A stretch of 45,790 nucleotides of DNA, from contig JACQVR010000051.1 in assembly GCA_016209705.1 (NCBI GenBank), positions 1-45,790 on the forward strand, in the 5' to 3' direction. Position numbers and translations under genes: made by a program. Positions 25,296 through 32,974 of the stretch are shown here, in pieces. The stretch comes from Planctomycetota bacterium. GTDB taxonomy: Bacteria > Planctomycetota > MHYJ01 > JACPRB01. Positions within the stretch are counted from its first letter, which is position 1. Each line of letters starts with the position of its first letter. Below the pieces are notes generated by a model, which ran no database searches, was not told the origin of the DNA, and saw only the letters and a program-made list of their open reading frames with translations.

Positions 25296-26117
25296 TTATA
25301 AATAAAGCCGCAGCCACGCCGCGACCGGGGCGCTGAGGATGAAGCCGTCCACCATGTCCAGCGCGCCGCCGAACTCGGGAATCCAGCGCCCGGAATCCTT
25401 GACGTCCGCCCAGCGCTTGACGGCCGATTTCGCCAGATCGCCGAGCTGCGCCGCCACTGTAACACAGGCCGGGAAGACCCACAAGCGGAGCGGATCGGAG
25501 GTGAACGTGATCGGCGTTCGAACCAGCACCACGACACCCAAGACCGTTCCCGCAACGAGGCCGGCGAGCGCGCCCTCCCACGTCTTGCGCGGGCTGAGCG
25601 CGGGCGCCAGCTTGCGGCGGCCGACCAACTTGCCGATCGCGTAGGCGGCCATGTCCGAACCCTTGTTCGTCACGACCAAAAAGAGCATCCAGTACGCCCA
25701 TGTACCATGCGTTTCATCAAAAAGGAAAACCGCCGAGAGCAGCAGGACATAGAAGAACGCGAGGCAAGTGAACCCCGCGTCCAGCGGCGAAAAACGGCCG
25801 GAGCGCGCGATCAAGAGCAGCAGGAGCGCCAGGACAAATCCGCCGGTCACCGTCGCCGGCCACGGAGTCCCCACCCAGGCCCGCTGATATCCCAGAACGT
25901 ACGGCACCACCAAGGCCGCCCATCCCAGCCCCTCGGCAGGTCGCGCTCCGCGGCGCCGCCCCATGGCGCACAACTCATGAAACGACCCCACCGAAAACAC
26001 CGCCAACACGATGGGGATCGCGAATGGAGCCTGCCGCCGCCAGTCGAGATAGAGGCACGTCCCCATCCCGACCAGGAGGATGGGAGCCACCAGGAGGCGG
26101 ATCAGGACTGGATTCAT
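25296..26117 (-). CDS. cdsA: Phosphatidate cytidylyltransferase
   Basis: Makes CDP-diacylglycerol from phosphatidic acid and CTP in the membrane. The 273-residue protein has six to eight hydrophobic segments from MNPVLIRLLVAPILLVGMG. The family signature is at the C-terminus: SPRKTWEG, then QLGDLAKSAVKRWADVKDSG, followed by IPEFGGALDMVDG, where canonical proteins have PGHGGxxDRxD. The His is replaced by Phe, and the Arg by Met, while the metal-binding Asp pair is kept. The ATG at 26117 overlaps the uppS stop as ATGA, which supports both this start and an uppS-cdsA operon, the classic pairing for cell-envelope lipid synthesis. Confidence 0.92.
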   Translation of the reverse strand: MNPVLIRLLVAPILLVGMGTCLYLDWRRQAPFAIPIVLAVFSVGSFHELCAMGRRRGARPAEGLGWAALVVPYVLGYQRAWVGTPWPATVTGGFVLALLLLLIARSGRFSPLDAGFTCLAFFYVLLLSAVFLFDETHGTWAYWMLFLVVTNKGSDMAAYAIGKLVGRRKLAPALSPRKTWEGALAGLVAGTVLGVVVLVRTPITFTSDPLRLWVFPACVTVAAQLGDLAKSAVKRWADVKDSGRWIPEFGGALDMVDGFILSAPVAAWLRLYL

Positions 26118-26875
26118 TCCGACTCGGCGATGGCGCCGAAGCGCCGCTCCCGCCGCGAAAAGTCCAGGATCGCCTCGTGCAGGTGTTGTTTCTTGAACTC
26201 CGGCCACATCACCGGGGTCACGAAGAGCTCCGTGTAGGAGATCTGCCAGAGCAGGAAATTGGAGACGCGGACGTCACCGCCGGTCCGGATCAGGAGATCG
26301 GGATCCGGCGCCTCGGGATCATACAGGTAACGGCCGATGAGGGTCTCGTCCACGCGCTCGGGATCCACCTGTCCCGATTTGATGTCCCGCCCGATGCGCC
26401 GCAGCGCATCGACCAACTCCTGGCGGGCGCCGTAGTTGAGCGCCAAACAGAGCGTCATGCCCGAGTTCGCGGCGCTTATCTCCTTGGTCCGGCGGAGCTC
26501 CTCCATCACGTTCGCCGGCAACGCGTCCAGGCGTCCGACCGCCGTGAAGCGGATGTGGTTGTCCATGATCTCGCCCCGTTCCTGGACGAGGTACTTCTTC
26601 AGCAGCCCCATCAAGAAATCGATCTCGCGCTGGGGCCGCTTCCAGTTGTCGGCGCTGAAGGCATACAGCGTCAGGCGCCCCACCCCCAGCCGGGCGCACT
26701 CGCGCGTGATCTCGCGCACCGACTCGGCGCCGGACTGGTGGCCGAAGACTCGGCGGAAGCCCTGCTGCCGCGCCCATCGGCCGTTGCCGTCCATGATGAT
26801 GGCGATGTGGCGCGGAATGTGAGCGCCCTGAAGCTCCTTGGGGACCTCGTTCTTCGGTGTCGTTCGAATGACCAT
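26114..26875 (-). CDS. uppS: Undecaprenyl diphosphate synthase (isoprenyl transferase)
   Basis: Cis-prenyltransferase that lengthens farnesyl diphosphate with isopentenyl units to make the lipid carrier for peptidoglycan. The 253 residues carry the family motifs IAIIMDGNGRWA (23-34), GHQSGAESVREIT, LTLYAFSADNWKRP, TLCLALNYGARQE, DPDLLIRTGGDVRVSNFLLW and TELFVTPVMWPEF. First gene of uppS-cdsA. The ATG at 26875 lies 10 bases after an extended -10 box (TGATATAAT) and has only a weak AAGAGA near it, suggesting a very short leader. dxr and rseP, which often follow cdsA elsewhere, are absent here. Confidence 0.96.
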   Translation of the reverse strand: MVIRTTPKNEVPKELQGAHIPRHIAIIMDGNGRWARQQGFRRVFGHQSGAESVREITRECARLGVGRLTLYAFSADNWKRPQREIDFLMGLLKKYLVQERGEIMDNHIRFTAVGRLDALPANVMEELRRTKEISAANSGMTLCLALNYGARQELVDALRRIGRDIKSGQVDPERVDETLIGRYLYDPEAPDPDLLIRTGGDVRVSNFLLWQISYTELFVTPVMWPEFKKQHLHEAILDFSRRERRFGAIAESE

Positions 26876-26885
26876 GTTCTCTTAG

Positions 26886-26894
26886 ATTATATCA
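26886..26894 (-). promoter_or_regulatory. Extended -10 promoter element of uppS
   Basis: TGATATAAT reads on the minus strand from 26894 to 26886, a consensus TATAAT with a TGn extension. No -35 box is convincing, as extended -10 promoters allow. Ten bases separate it from the ATG, predicting a leader of about four bases. The word-hairpin at 26913-26960 sits directly upstream. Confidence 0.6.
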
Positions 26895-26904
26895 AGCTTG
26901 TTGC

Positions 26905-26960
26905 TGGTAGCTGGTAGCTCGTAGCAGCTCGTAGTTTCTTGCGACCAGCTACGAGCTACC
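26905..26960. repeat. Word-hairpin of tandem TGGTAGC heptamers
   Basis: In-phase 7-bp words TGGTAGC, TGGTAGC, TCGTAGC occupy 26905-26925; GGTAGCTCGTAGC (26913-26925) pairs perfectly over 13 bp with GCTACGAGCTACC (26948-26960). The purA stop codon TAG (26958-26956) lies inside the right arm, so the hairpin begins exactly at the end of purA. It precedes the uppS promoter. Confidence 0.85.
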
Positions 26961-28254
26961 TTCGAATCGTCTTCTCCCGATCCGTTCCCACCGAGATCAT
27001 CACGACGGGCACGCCCAGCGTCCGCTCCAGGAACGTCAGGTAGCGTCGGGCGGCGCGCGGCAGATCCGAGAAGGACTTCGCCTGCGAGGTATCGGCGTTC
27101 CAGCCCGGAAACGTCTCGTAGACCGGAACGCACCGCGCGAGATCCTGGGAATCCACCGGCACCTTGCCCACGCGCCGGCCGTCGAGCCGGTACGCCATGC
27201 ACACGCGGATGCGGTCAAACGTATCCAGCACATCCAGTTTCGTGATCACGAGCCCGTCGATGCCGTTGATCATGACCGCGTGCCGGGAGGTCACCGCGTC
27301 GAACCACCCGCACCGCCGCGGCCGCCCGGTCGTCGAGCCGTATTCGCGCCCCGCGCTCCTCAGGCGCTCGCCGATGTCGTCGTTCAGCTCCGTGGGAAAC
27401 GGCCCTTCGCCGACACGGGTGCAGTAGGCTTTCGCCACGCCCAGGATCTGCCGCACCTTCTTCGGCGGCACGCCGGCCCCGGCCGGGATGCCGCACGCGT
27501 CCGAGTTGGACGACGTCACGTACGGATACGTTCCGAAATCGATGTCGAGCAGGCTGCCCTGAGCGCCTTCGAAGAGCACCCGCTTCCCGCGGTCGATGGC
27601 CGCGTTGACGAATTCGAGGGCGTCCCCCACGAACGGCCGGATCTTCTCGGCGTACCCCCGGTAGTCGTTGAAGATTTTCTCCGCCTCCAGCGGCGGTGCG
27701 CCGTACAGCGCTCCCAGGACGCGGTTCTTCTCCTCGACGAGCGCCGCCAGCCCCTGCCGGAAGCGGTCCGGCTTGTACAGATCCGCGATTCGGATCCCCT
27801 TGCGCGCGGCCTTGTCGGCATAGCACGGGCCGATGCCGCGCCGGGTCGTGCCCAGCTTCCGCTCGCCGTTCCCTTCCGACAGTTCGTCCTGGAGCTTGTG
27901 ATACGGCATGACCACGTGGGCCCGCTCGCTGACGAGCAGGTTGCGGCCCACGTTCACACCCCGGCCGCGGAGATGCTCGATCTCCTCGACGAGCTGAACC
28001 GGATCCACCACGACGCCGTTGGCGATGACGGACGTGGATCCGCGATGCAGGATGCCGGACGGAACGAGGTGCAGGACGAATTTCTCTCCGCCCACCACGA
28101 CGGTATGTCCCGCGTTGCCGCCGCCCTGGAAGCGAACCACCACGTCCGCCTTGGCGGAGAGGAGGTCGACGATCTTCCCCTTCCCCTCGTCGCCCCATTG
28201 CACGCCGACGACGCACGTCGTTCGCGGCCGCCCGTTTTTCGCCCAGGGGATCAC
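26956..28254 (-). CDS. purA: Adenylosuccinate synthetase
   Basis: GTP-dependent enzyme joining IMP and aspartate, the first committed step to AMP. The 432-residue length is normal. The nucleotide-binding motif QWGDEGKGK (about residues 19-27), [42 protein letters not shown] and the late TKLDVLD are all present. The start is GTG at 28254, overlapping the carA stop as GTGA. It ends inside a TGGTAGC word-hairpin. In an rluB/carA/purA transcriptional group it joins nucleotide metabolism genes: carA feeds pyrimidine and arginine synthesis, purA feeds AMP. Confidence 0.97.
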   Translation of the reverse strand: MIPWAKNGRPRTTCVVGVQWGDEGKGKIVDLLSAKADVVVRFQGGGNAGHTVVVGGEKFVLHLVPSGILHRGSTSVIANGVVVDPVQLVEEIEHLRGRGVNVGRNLLVSERAHVVMPYHKLQDELSEGNGERKLGTTRRGIGPCYADKAARKGIRIADLYKPDRFRQGLAALVEEKNRVLGALYGAPPLEAEKIFNDYRGYAEKIRPFVGDALEFVNAAIDRGKRVLFEGAQGSLLDIDFGTYPYVTSSNSDACGIPAGAGVPPKKVRQILGVAKAYCTRVGEGPFPTELNDDIGERLRSAGREYGSTTGRPRRCGWFDAVTSRHAVMINGIDGLVITKLDVLDTFDRIRVCMAYRLDGRRVGKVPVDSQDLARCVPVYETFPGWNADTSQAKSFSDLPRAARRYLTFLERTLGVPVVMISVGTDREKTIRR

Positions 28255-29366
28255 TGGTGTTGATCCATCAGCTTCTGGAAGGACTCGAACAAATAGCGGG
28301 AATCATGCGGTCCCGGAGACGCTTCGGGATGGTACTGCACGCAGAACGCCGGAATCGACGTATGGCGCAGCCCTTCGATGGTCCCGTCGTTCAGGTTGAC
28401 GTGCGTCACCTCCAGATTCAACCCTTGGAGGGATGCCTCATCGACGGCGAAGCCATGGTTCTGGCTGGTGATCTCCACGCGCCCGCCGGCCAGATGCCGC
28501 ACCGGATGGTTGGCTCCGTGATGCCCGAACTTGAGCTTGAACGTCTTGGCGCCCAGCGCCAGCCCCATGATCTGGTGCCCCAGGCAGATGCCGAACATGG
28601 GGACTTCCTTGCGCAGCAGCTCCTTGACGGTGCCCACCAGGTAGGTCACGACGGCCGGATCGCCGGGTCCGTTGGAAAGGAAAACGCCGTCGAAACCGCC
28701 CTTCAGGACCGCCTCGGCGGGAGTCGAGGCCGGAAAGACGGTGACGTCGCATCCGTGCCGCGCCAGGAGACGGATGATGTTCCACTTGGCGCCGCAGTCG
28801 AAGACGGCCACTCGATATTTCGCTTCGGTCGATCCATCCGCATCCGCCGTCACGAACTCCCGCCATGGCCGCGGTTCCTTGCACGTCACTTCCTTGACCA
28901 AGTCCAATCCCTCCATGGAAGGGACCCGCTTGGCTTTTTCCACCAGGTTCCGGTCGTCCAGGTCGATCGTGGAGAGCACGCCGTTCATCGCCCCTTTCAA
29001 TCGGAGGCGGCGCGTCAGCGCGCGCGTATCGACGTCGTCGATGGCGACGATGTCGTGGCAGGAAAGATATTCGGCGAGCGACAGCGTCGCTCGATAATTG
29101 CTGGAGATGGGCGAAAACTCGCGCGCCACGAATCCCTCGACCCACGGCCGGGCCGATTCGACGTCGTCTTCGTTGACGCCGGTGTTGCCGATGTGAGGGT
29201 AGGTCATCGTGACGATCTGCCCTTTGTACGACGGATCAGTCAGAATTTCCTGGTAGCCGGAGAGCGCGGTGTTGAAGACCACCTCTCCCTGACGTTCTCC
29301 GGAAGCGCCGCAGGAGCGTCCCGTGAATACCGTCCCGTCTTCCAGAGCCAGCTTGGCGACAGCCAT
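28251..29366 (-). CDS. carA: Carbamoyl-phosphate synthase small subunit
   Basis: Glutamine amidotransferase subunit that delivers ammonia to CarB for carbamoyl phosphate, a precursor of arginine and pyrimidines. The 371-residue protein has the N-terminal CPSase small-chain domain ([34 protein letters not shown]) and a C-terminal class I GATase domain with nucleophile Cys in [17 protein letters not shown] and the His-Glu pair in [11 protein letters not shown]. The ATG at 29366 has GGAG eight bases upstream; the longer frame starts at the edge of a repeat. carB is not in the window, unlike the common carAB pair. purA overlaps its 3' end by four bases. Confidence 0.96.
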   Translation of the reverse strand: MAVAKLALEDGTVFTGRSCGASGERQGEVVFNTALSGYQEILTDPSYKGQIVTMTYPHIGNTGVNEDDVESARPWVEGFVAREFSPISSNYRATLSLAEYLSCHDIVAIDDVDTRALTRRLRLKGAMNGVLSTIDLDDRNLVEKAKRVPSMEGLDLVKEVTCKEPRPWREFVTADADGSTEAKYRVAVFDCGAKWNIIRLLARHGCDVTVFPASTPAEAVLKGGFDGVFLSNGPGDPAVVTYLVGTVKELLRKEVPMFGICLGHQIMGLALGAKTFKLKFGHHGANHPVRHLAGGRVEITSQNHGFAVDEASLQGLNLEVTHVNLNDGTIEGLRHTSIPAFCVQYHPEASPGPHDSRYLFESFQKLMDQHQ

Positions 29367-29390
29367 CAAAGGTCTCCGAAATTCAAAGTA

Positions 29391-29455
29391 AACCGCCAAA
29401 ACGCCAAAGCATCATCGCGGCTCTACTTTGGAGATCTTTTGGCGATTTGGCGGTT
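29391..29455. repeat. Word-hairpin family A, copy 3 (CGCCAAA type)
   Basis: Left arm 29391-29409 (AACCGCCAAAACGCCAAAG) pairs with the right arm near 29436-29455 with one mismatch. The loop is about 26 nt. The right side shares AGATCTTTTGGCG with copy 1. It lies between the rluB-like stop (29471) and carA (start 29366), both minus strand, 15 bases after the former. Confidence 0.82.
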
Positions 29456-29470
29456 CAAGCTTTTCACAAG

Positions 29471-30259
29471 CTACTCTTCCTCCGCAGAGGCGCGTCGGTC
29501 TCGGCGATCCTTGCGCGACGTTCGAAGGCCCGCCGGCTGGGCGTTCGAATCCGCGAGCAACAGATCTACGTCCTTCCCATCGAGCGGTCGAAATCGGCCT
29601 TCCGGCAACGAGCCCAGATCGAGACGGCCGATCCTGACCCGCTTGAGGTGTTTCACCTTCAGGCCGAATCTGGCGAAGACCCGGCGCACTTCTCGATTCA
29701 TTCCCTCGCGCACGACGACTTCGACGACGGACAACTCGCGTTCTTGCTTCTTGACGCGCACATGGACGGGACCCGTCTTTCCTTCGGAGAGCCAGACGCC
29801 GCGTCCGAGCTTGTCGATGATCTTATCGTCTAATCGACCTCGCAACACGGCATGATAGGTCCTGGGAACGCTGAAGCGAGGATGGGTCAGCCGGTTGCAA
29901 AGGTCCCCGTCGTTCGTCAGAATCAGCATGCCTTGGGAATCGACGTCCAGGCGGCCGGCGGGATACACGCGCTGGCGAACCCCCCCCAAAAGGTCGAGCA
30001 CGGTGCGTCTTCCGAGGTTGTCGCGCGCCGTGGTGACAATCCCTTTGGGCTTGTTCAGCAAGAGGACCACGCGGGACGGCATCTTCACATAGCGGTCGGC
30101 GCATTTGATTTTCTGGCGCTCCGCGTCGACCTTGACGCCCATTTGGGTGACGACTTTCCCATCGACCGAGACCTCACCGGCGGCGATCAGCTTCTCGCAC
30201 GCGCGGCGGGAGCCGAATCCCGCATGAGCCAGAACCTTGTGCAACCGTTCGAGCGGCAT
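29471..30259 (-). CDS. RsuA/RluB-family pseudouridine synthase
   Basis: Converts a uridine of rRNA to pseudouridine. The 262-residue protein has an N-terminal S4 RNA-binding domain (ERLHKVLAHAGFGSRRACEK) and the synthase core with the catalytic Asp motif AGRLDVDSQGMLILTNDG (about residues 100-117), followed by REGMNREVRRVFARFG. The family splits into RluB, RluE, RluF and RsuA; the layout with an S4 domain and length fits RluB or RsuA best, but I cannot choose. The C-terminal tail after about residue 235 is Arg-, Ser- and Glu-rich and looks disordered. The ATG at 30259 fits the family start; the frame upstream adds three residues only. Confidence 0.93.
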   Translation of the reverse strand: MPLERLHKVLAHAGFGSRRACEKLIAAGEVSVDGKVVTQMGVKVDAERQKIKCADRYVKMPSRVVLLLNKPKGIVTTARDNLGRRTVLDLLGGVRQRVYPAGRLDVDSQGMLILTNDGDLCNRLTHPRFSVPRTYHAVLRGRLDDKIIDKLGRGVWLSEGKTGPVHVRVKKQERELSVVEVVVREGMNREVRRVFARFGLKVKHLKRVRIGRLDLGSLPEGRFRPLDGKDVDLLLADSNAQPAGLRTSRKDRRDRRASAEEE

Positions 30260-30280
30260 AAACCGCAAACCATGTCCGCT

Positions 30281-30335
30281 GTCCGATGTCTGAATTCAGC
30301 CGTCTCAAAACCGATGTCCACACCTCACATCGGAC
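30281..30335. repeat. Short inverted repeat GTCCGATGT ... ACATCGGAC
   Basis: Perfect 9-bp arms at 30281-30289 and 30327-30335 with a 37-nt loop; both sides also carry CCGATGTC variants (for example 30311-30318). It lies before rluB, after the gene ending at 30440. It may be a decayed member of the word-hairpin set. The rest of this 180-bp gap shows nothing clear. Confidence 0.4.
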
Positions 30336-30439
30336 GCCGGGCGCTCTTTCCCCTGGCGTGGAAGGCGGGAGTTTCAGTCCGGACGCGGGAGGCATTTTAG
30401 CAGCGGGCGCGGCTGATACAAGGCTTCGACGGTGCAGGA

Positions 30440-31324
30440 TCACTTTGGAGGCGGTCCGGCGGCAGGGTCGGCGTCTTGCACCGCGGAAAGCGATTCGGCA
30501 TCCCGCTGGGCCTGAAGCGTCACCGTCGCGGATCCCCACGCCGTCGCCTGAAGGAGATGCGCGCGGGCTTGCGCGAGGCGATTCTGGCGCGCCATTCGCC
30601 TGGCCTCTTCGAGAAGCGCCTCGTACCGGGCGGGCGCACGTTCTTCGAGCAAGGTTCGAAGCTGATGCAGGGAGGCGGCATACCCTTCGGAACCGGAGGG
30701 ACCGGCGAGCGCGCGGCGCAGCCGAGTGGCGGCCTCCGTCAGGTCGCCGGCGTCGATCGATTGGCGTATGCTCTGAAGGGTTTGTTCTTCGGCGAGTTGG
30801 CTCGCTTTCGATGTATGCCGGATCTTTTCGAGGTGCGCCCGCGCCAATTCTGCGTATTCCGTTCCCTGACCCTCCTCGGCAATTTTCATCAGCAAGCGCC
30901 GGACCTCGGCCTCCAAGGAGGGATTCTCTTTGAGCGCCGCAAGCGCGTCCTGCGCTTTCAACCACTGCGCCCCCAAACGAGCTCGCCGGACGGCTGCGGG
31001 GTCTTCCGCGGGCGCCGCCGGTCGTGCCGCTCCAGGCGGCTTTTCCCTTTCGGATGGCCGAGTTTCAGGGCCTTTGGCGATCCAGTACGTGATGACCACG
31101 GCGCCCAGAACCACTCCGGCGGCGCCGGGGATCCACGGCAGCCAGCGCGGAGTGCGGGCATAGCTTCCGCCGCGAGGATGCGCCGTACCGTGGGAAGATT
31201 GGGTCACGGCATGGCGGTGCATCGGAAAGGACGCTCTCGCGATGCGCGGGACCTTCGAGATGTCGGGTCGAATTCGGGGACGATTCTCTTCGCCGCCGCC
31301 TGGAAGGGACGAGCCTTGCGTCAT
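30440..31324 (-). CDS. Single-span membrane protein with a helical outer domain, unknown function
   Basis: A 294-residue protein I do not recognise. Residues 1-60 are polar and Arg-, Pro-rich; one membrane segment spans about 61-82 (WIPGAAGVVLGAVVITYW). A Pro- and Ala-rich linker follows, then a long helical, charged part (about 115-275; examples AQWLKAQDALAALKENPSLE and LARAHLEKIRHTSKASQ) that looks TPR-like or coiled. The ATG at 31324 has GGAGG five bases before it; a GTG at 31336 precedes it. An upstream in-frame stretch without start (to about 31420) reads like coding sequence, so a frameshift near 31390 is possible. The gene lies between metB-like and rluB-like genes on the same strand. 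Confidence 0.68.
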   Translation of the reverse strand: MTQGSSLPGGGEENRPRIRPDISKVPRIARASFPMHRHAVTQSSHGTAHPRGGSYARTPRWLPWIPGAAGVVLGAVVITYWIAKGPETRPSEREKPPGAARPAAPAEDPAAVRRARLGAQWLKAQDALAALKENPSLEAEVRRLLMKIAEEGQGTEYAELARAHLEKIRHTSKASQLAEEQTLQSIRQSIDAGDLTEAATRLRRALAGPSGSEGYAASLHQLRTLLEERAPARYEALLEEARRMARQNRLAQARAHLLQATAWGSATVTLQAQRDAESLSAVQDADPAAGPPPK

Positions 31325-31383
31325 GAAGGCCTCCACTCCACGTGGCCCAGCGTCCCCAGCCGTTGGACGCGCGCGGATGTCGT

Positions 31384-31452
31384 TCAGCTCAGGATCGTCA
31401 TATCGGGTTCTCTTGAGTAATAACGAACGACGTCGAGAAAACGCTTGACCAT
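31384..31452 (-). other. Possible 22-codon ORF or frameshifted N-terminus
   Basis: Minus-strand ATG at 31452 to TGA at 31386-31384 encodes 22 residues (start MVKRFLDVVRYYSREPD). A shift of one base near 31400 would join it to a frame reading YDDPELNDIRARPTAGD that runs into the gene starting at 31324. No Shine-Dalgarno. It is either a leader peptide, a frameshift or a chance ORF; I cannot tell. Confidence 0.2.
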
Positions 31453-31470
31453 GAATCGTTATTTTTCGTG

Positions 31471-32616
31471 CTACCCCGTCGCGGCGATGGCGTGGCTCAA
31501 GTCCTCGATCAGGTCTTCGACGTCCTCGAGGCCCACGCTCAGGCGCACCAGAGCATCGGGGAGACCCCCGCGCTGGCGCTCTTCCTTCGGAATGGAAGCG
31601 TGTGTCATGGTGATGGGATGACCGACCAGAGACTCGACGCCCCCCAGGCTTTCCGCCAGGGCGAATATCTTGGTCTTGGAGGTGAAGGCGATGTTGCGCT
31701 CCGTCCCGCCGTGCAGCTCGAGGGAAATCATCCCTCCGAAGTCGCGCATCTGCCGCTTAGCCGTCTCGTGCCCGGGATGAGAGGGCAATCCTGGATAGAA
31801 AACCTGCTTGACGTCGCGATGCTCCCGAAGAAAGGCGGCTATGCGCCGGGCATTTTCGCAGTGCTGCCTCATCCGTACCGCCAGCGTTTTCGTCCCGCGC
31901 AGCACAAGGAAGCAATCCAGCGGCCCCGGCACGCCGCCCATGGCGTTCTGAAGGAATTTGAGACGCTCGTACAGGTTCTTGTCGTTGGTCGCGATCGCGC
32001 CGCCCACCACGTCGGAATGGCCTCCCAGATATTTCGTCGTCGAATGGACCACGACGTCGGCGCCGAGCGCCAGCGGTTGCTGAAGGTAAGGAGTCGCGAA
32101 CGTGTTATCCACGACCACCTTGGCGCCGCGCTCGTGCGCCAGCCGCGAGGCTTCCGCCAGATCGGTGATCGTCAAGAGCGGATTGGACGGCGATTCCAAC
32201 CATACGATGCGAGTGCTCTTTTTCAGCGCCTTGCGGAGTTCATCGAGATGGTGGATGTTGACGAACGTGAAGTCGACGCCGAACGATTCGAAGACCTTGG
32301 TGAAAAGGCGGTACGTGCCGCCATAGACATCCCGGCCGCAGACGACGTGATCTCCGGATTTCAGCGTCGCGATCAGCGCCGTTTCGGCCGCCAAACCCGA
32401 GGCGAAGCACAAGCCGTGTTCGGCGCTTTCCAGCGCGGCCACGTTCTTTTCGAGCGCGGCGCGCGTGGGATGGTTCGTCCGTGCATAGTCGTACCCCTTG
32501 TGCACGCCGGGTGCCTGCTGGACGAACGTCGACGTAAGATACACCGGAGTCATGATCGCGCCGGTGGCCGGGTCCGGCGGCTGGCCGGCATGAATGGCGG
32601 TCGTGGCGAAGCGCAT
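31471..32616 (-). CDS. PLP-dependent transsulfuration enzyme (cystathionine gamma-lyase or gamma-synthase type)
   Basis: A 381-residue Cys/Met-metabolism PLP enzyme. The PLP lysine is in VVHSTTKYLGGHSDVVGG (about residues 190-207); GLCFASGLAAETALIATL, VVDNTFATPYLQQPLALGAD and PSNPLLTITD are other family anchors. It lies next to a cystathionine beta-synthase-type gene, 358 bp away on the same strand. Together they fit reverse transsulfuration: homocysteine plus serine to cystathionine, then to cysteine. Family homology alone does not separate gamma-lyase from gamma-synthase, so I leave the symbol empty; context favours gamma-lyase. The start ATG at 32616 has no Shine-Dalgarno, and four AAGTCCN words precede it. 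Confidence 0.9.
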   Translation of the reverse strand: MRFATTAIHAGQPPDPATGAIMTPVYLTSTFVQQAPGVHKGYDYARTNHPTRAALEKNVAALESAEHGLCFASGLAAETALIATLKSGDHVVCGRDVYGGTYRLFTKVFESFGVDFTFVNIHHLDELRKALKKSTRIVWLESPSNPLLTITDLAEASRLAHERGAKVVVDNTFATPYLQQPLALGADVVVHSTTKYLGGHSDVVGGAIATNDKNLYERLKFLQNAMGGVPGPLDCFLVLRGTKTLAVRMRQHCENARRIAAFLREHRDVKQVFYPGLPSHPGHETAKRQMRDFGGMISLELHGGTERNIAFTSKTKIFALAESLGGVESLVGHPITMTHASIPKEERQRGGLPDALVRLSVGLEDVEDLIEDLSHAIAATG

Positions 32617-32621
32617 AGTGG

Positions 32622-32649
32622 AAGTCCCAAGTCCAAAGTCCCAAGTCCC
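32622..32649. repeat. Four tandem AAGTCCN heptamers
   Basis: Four in-phase 7-bp words, AAGTCCC, AAGTCCA, AAGTCCC, AAGTCCC, beginning five bases before the metB-like ATG. I see no inverse arm nearby, so this looks like one half of the word-hairpin structures found in other gaps. On the minus strand it lies where a leader or promoter would be. Confidence 0.8.
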
Positions 32650-32670
32650 GCGTCGAGAGCCCAGAGGAGA

Positions 32671-32820
32671 CGGAGATCACGGAGAAGAAATTCTTGGGGA
32701 GATCGGGCGATGATGAAGATGGAGGAGATATTTTTTTGGAGGGAACTCATCTTCCGACGTGTCCGATCTCCATATCTTCAACATCTCCACATCTCCCCAA
32801 TTTTCTCCGTGTCTCCGTGG
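32671..32820. repeat. Word-hairpin family B, long copy 2 (CGGAGATCACGGAG type)
   Basis: Outer arms CGGAGATCACGGAGAA (32671-32686) and TTCTCCGTGTCTCCG (32803-32817), with inner GGAGAT-like words on the left and ATCTCC words on the right. The whole is about 150 bp and the outer arms match the copy at 15971-16126. It lies in the 358-bp gap between the cystathionine beta-synthase stop and the metB-like start, alongside another element at 32862-32966. Confidence 0.82.
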
Positions 32821-32861
32821 TTATTTTTGCTCTCTGATCTCCGTTTCCTCTGTGCCCTCGT

Positions 32862-32966
32862 CTAGGAACGTGTCGAGATATTCAAGGGGATGTCGAGATA
32901 TAGGGGATGCAGGTGATAAGACCCCCCATGTGGGGTACGGCACATGTCCATATCTCCAATATCCCG
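32862..32966. repeat. CGAGATAT element, copy 1 (direct repeat flanking the CBS gene)
   Basis: A 105-bp palindromic element: left side CTAGGA-CGTGTCGAGATATTCAAGG, a GATAAGACC word in the middle, right side CATATCTCCAATATCCCG. It ends eight bases before the CBS stop codon on the map (that is, it lies just after the gene). A near copy lies at 34353-34465, before the gene, in the same orientation. The left and right sides are partly inverse to each other. Confidence 0.85.
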
Positions 32967-32974
32967 TCAATCTC

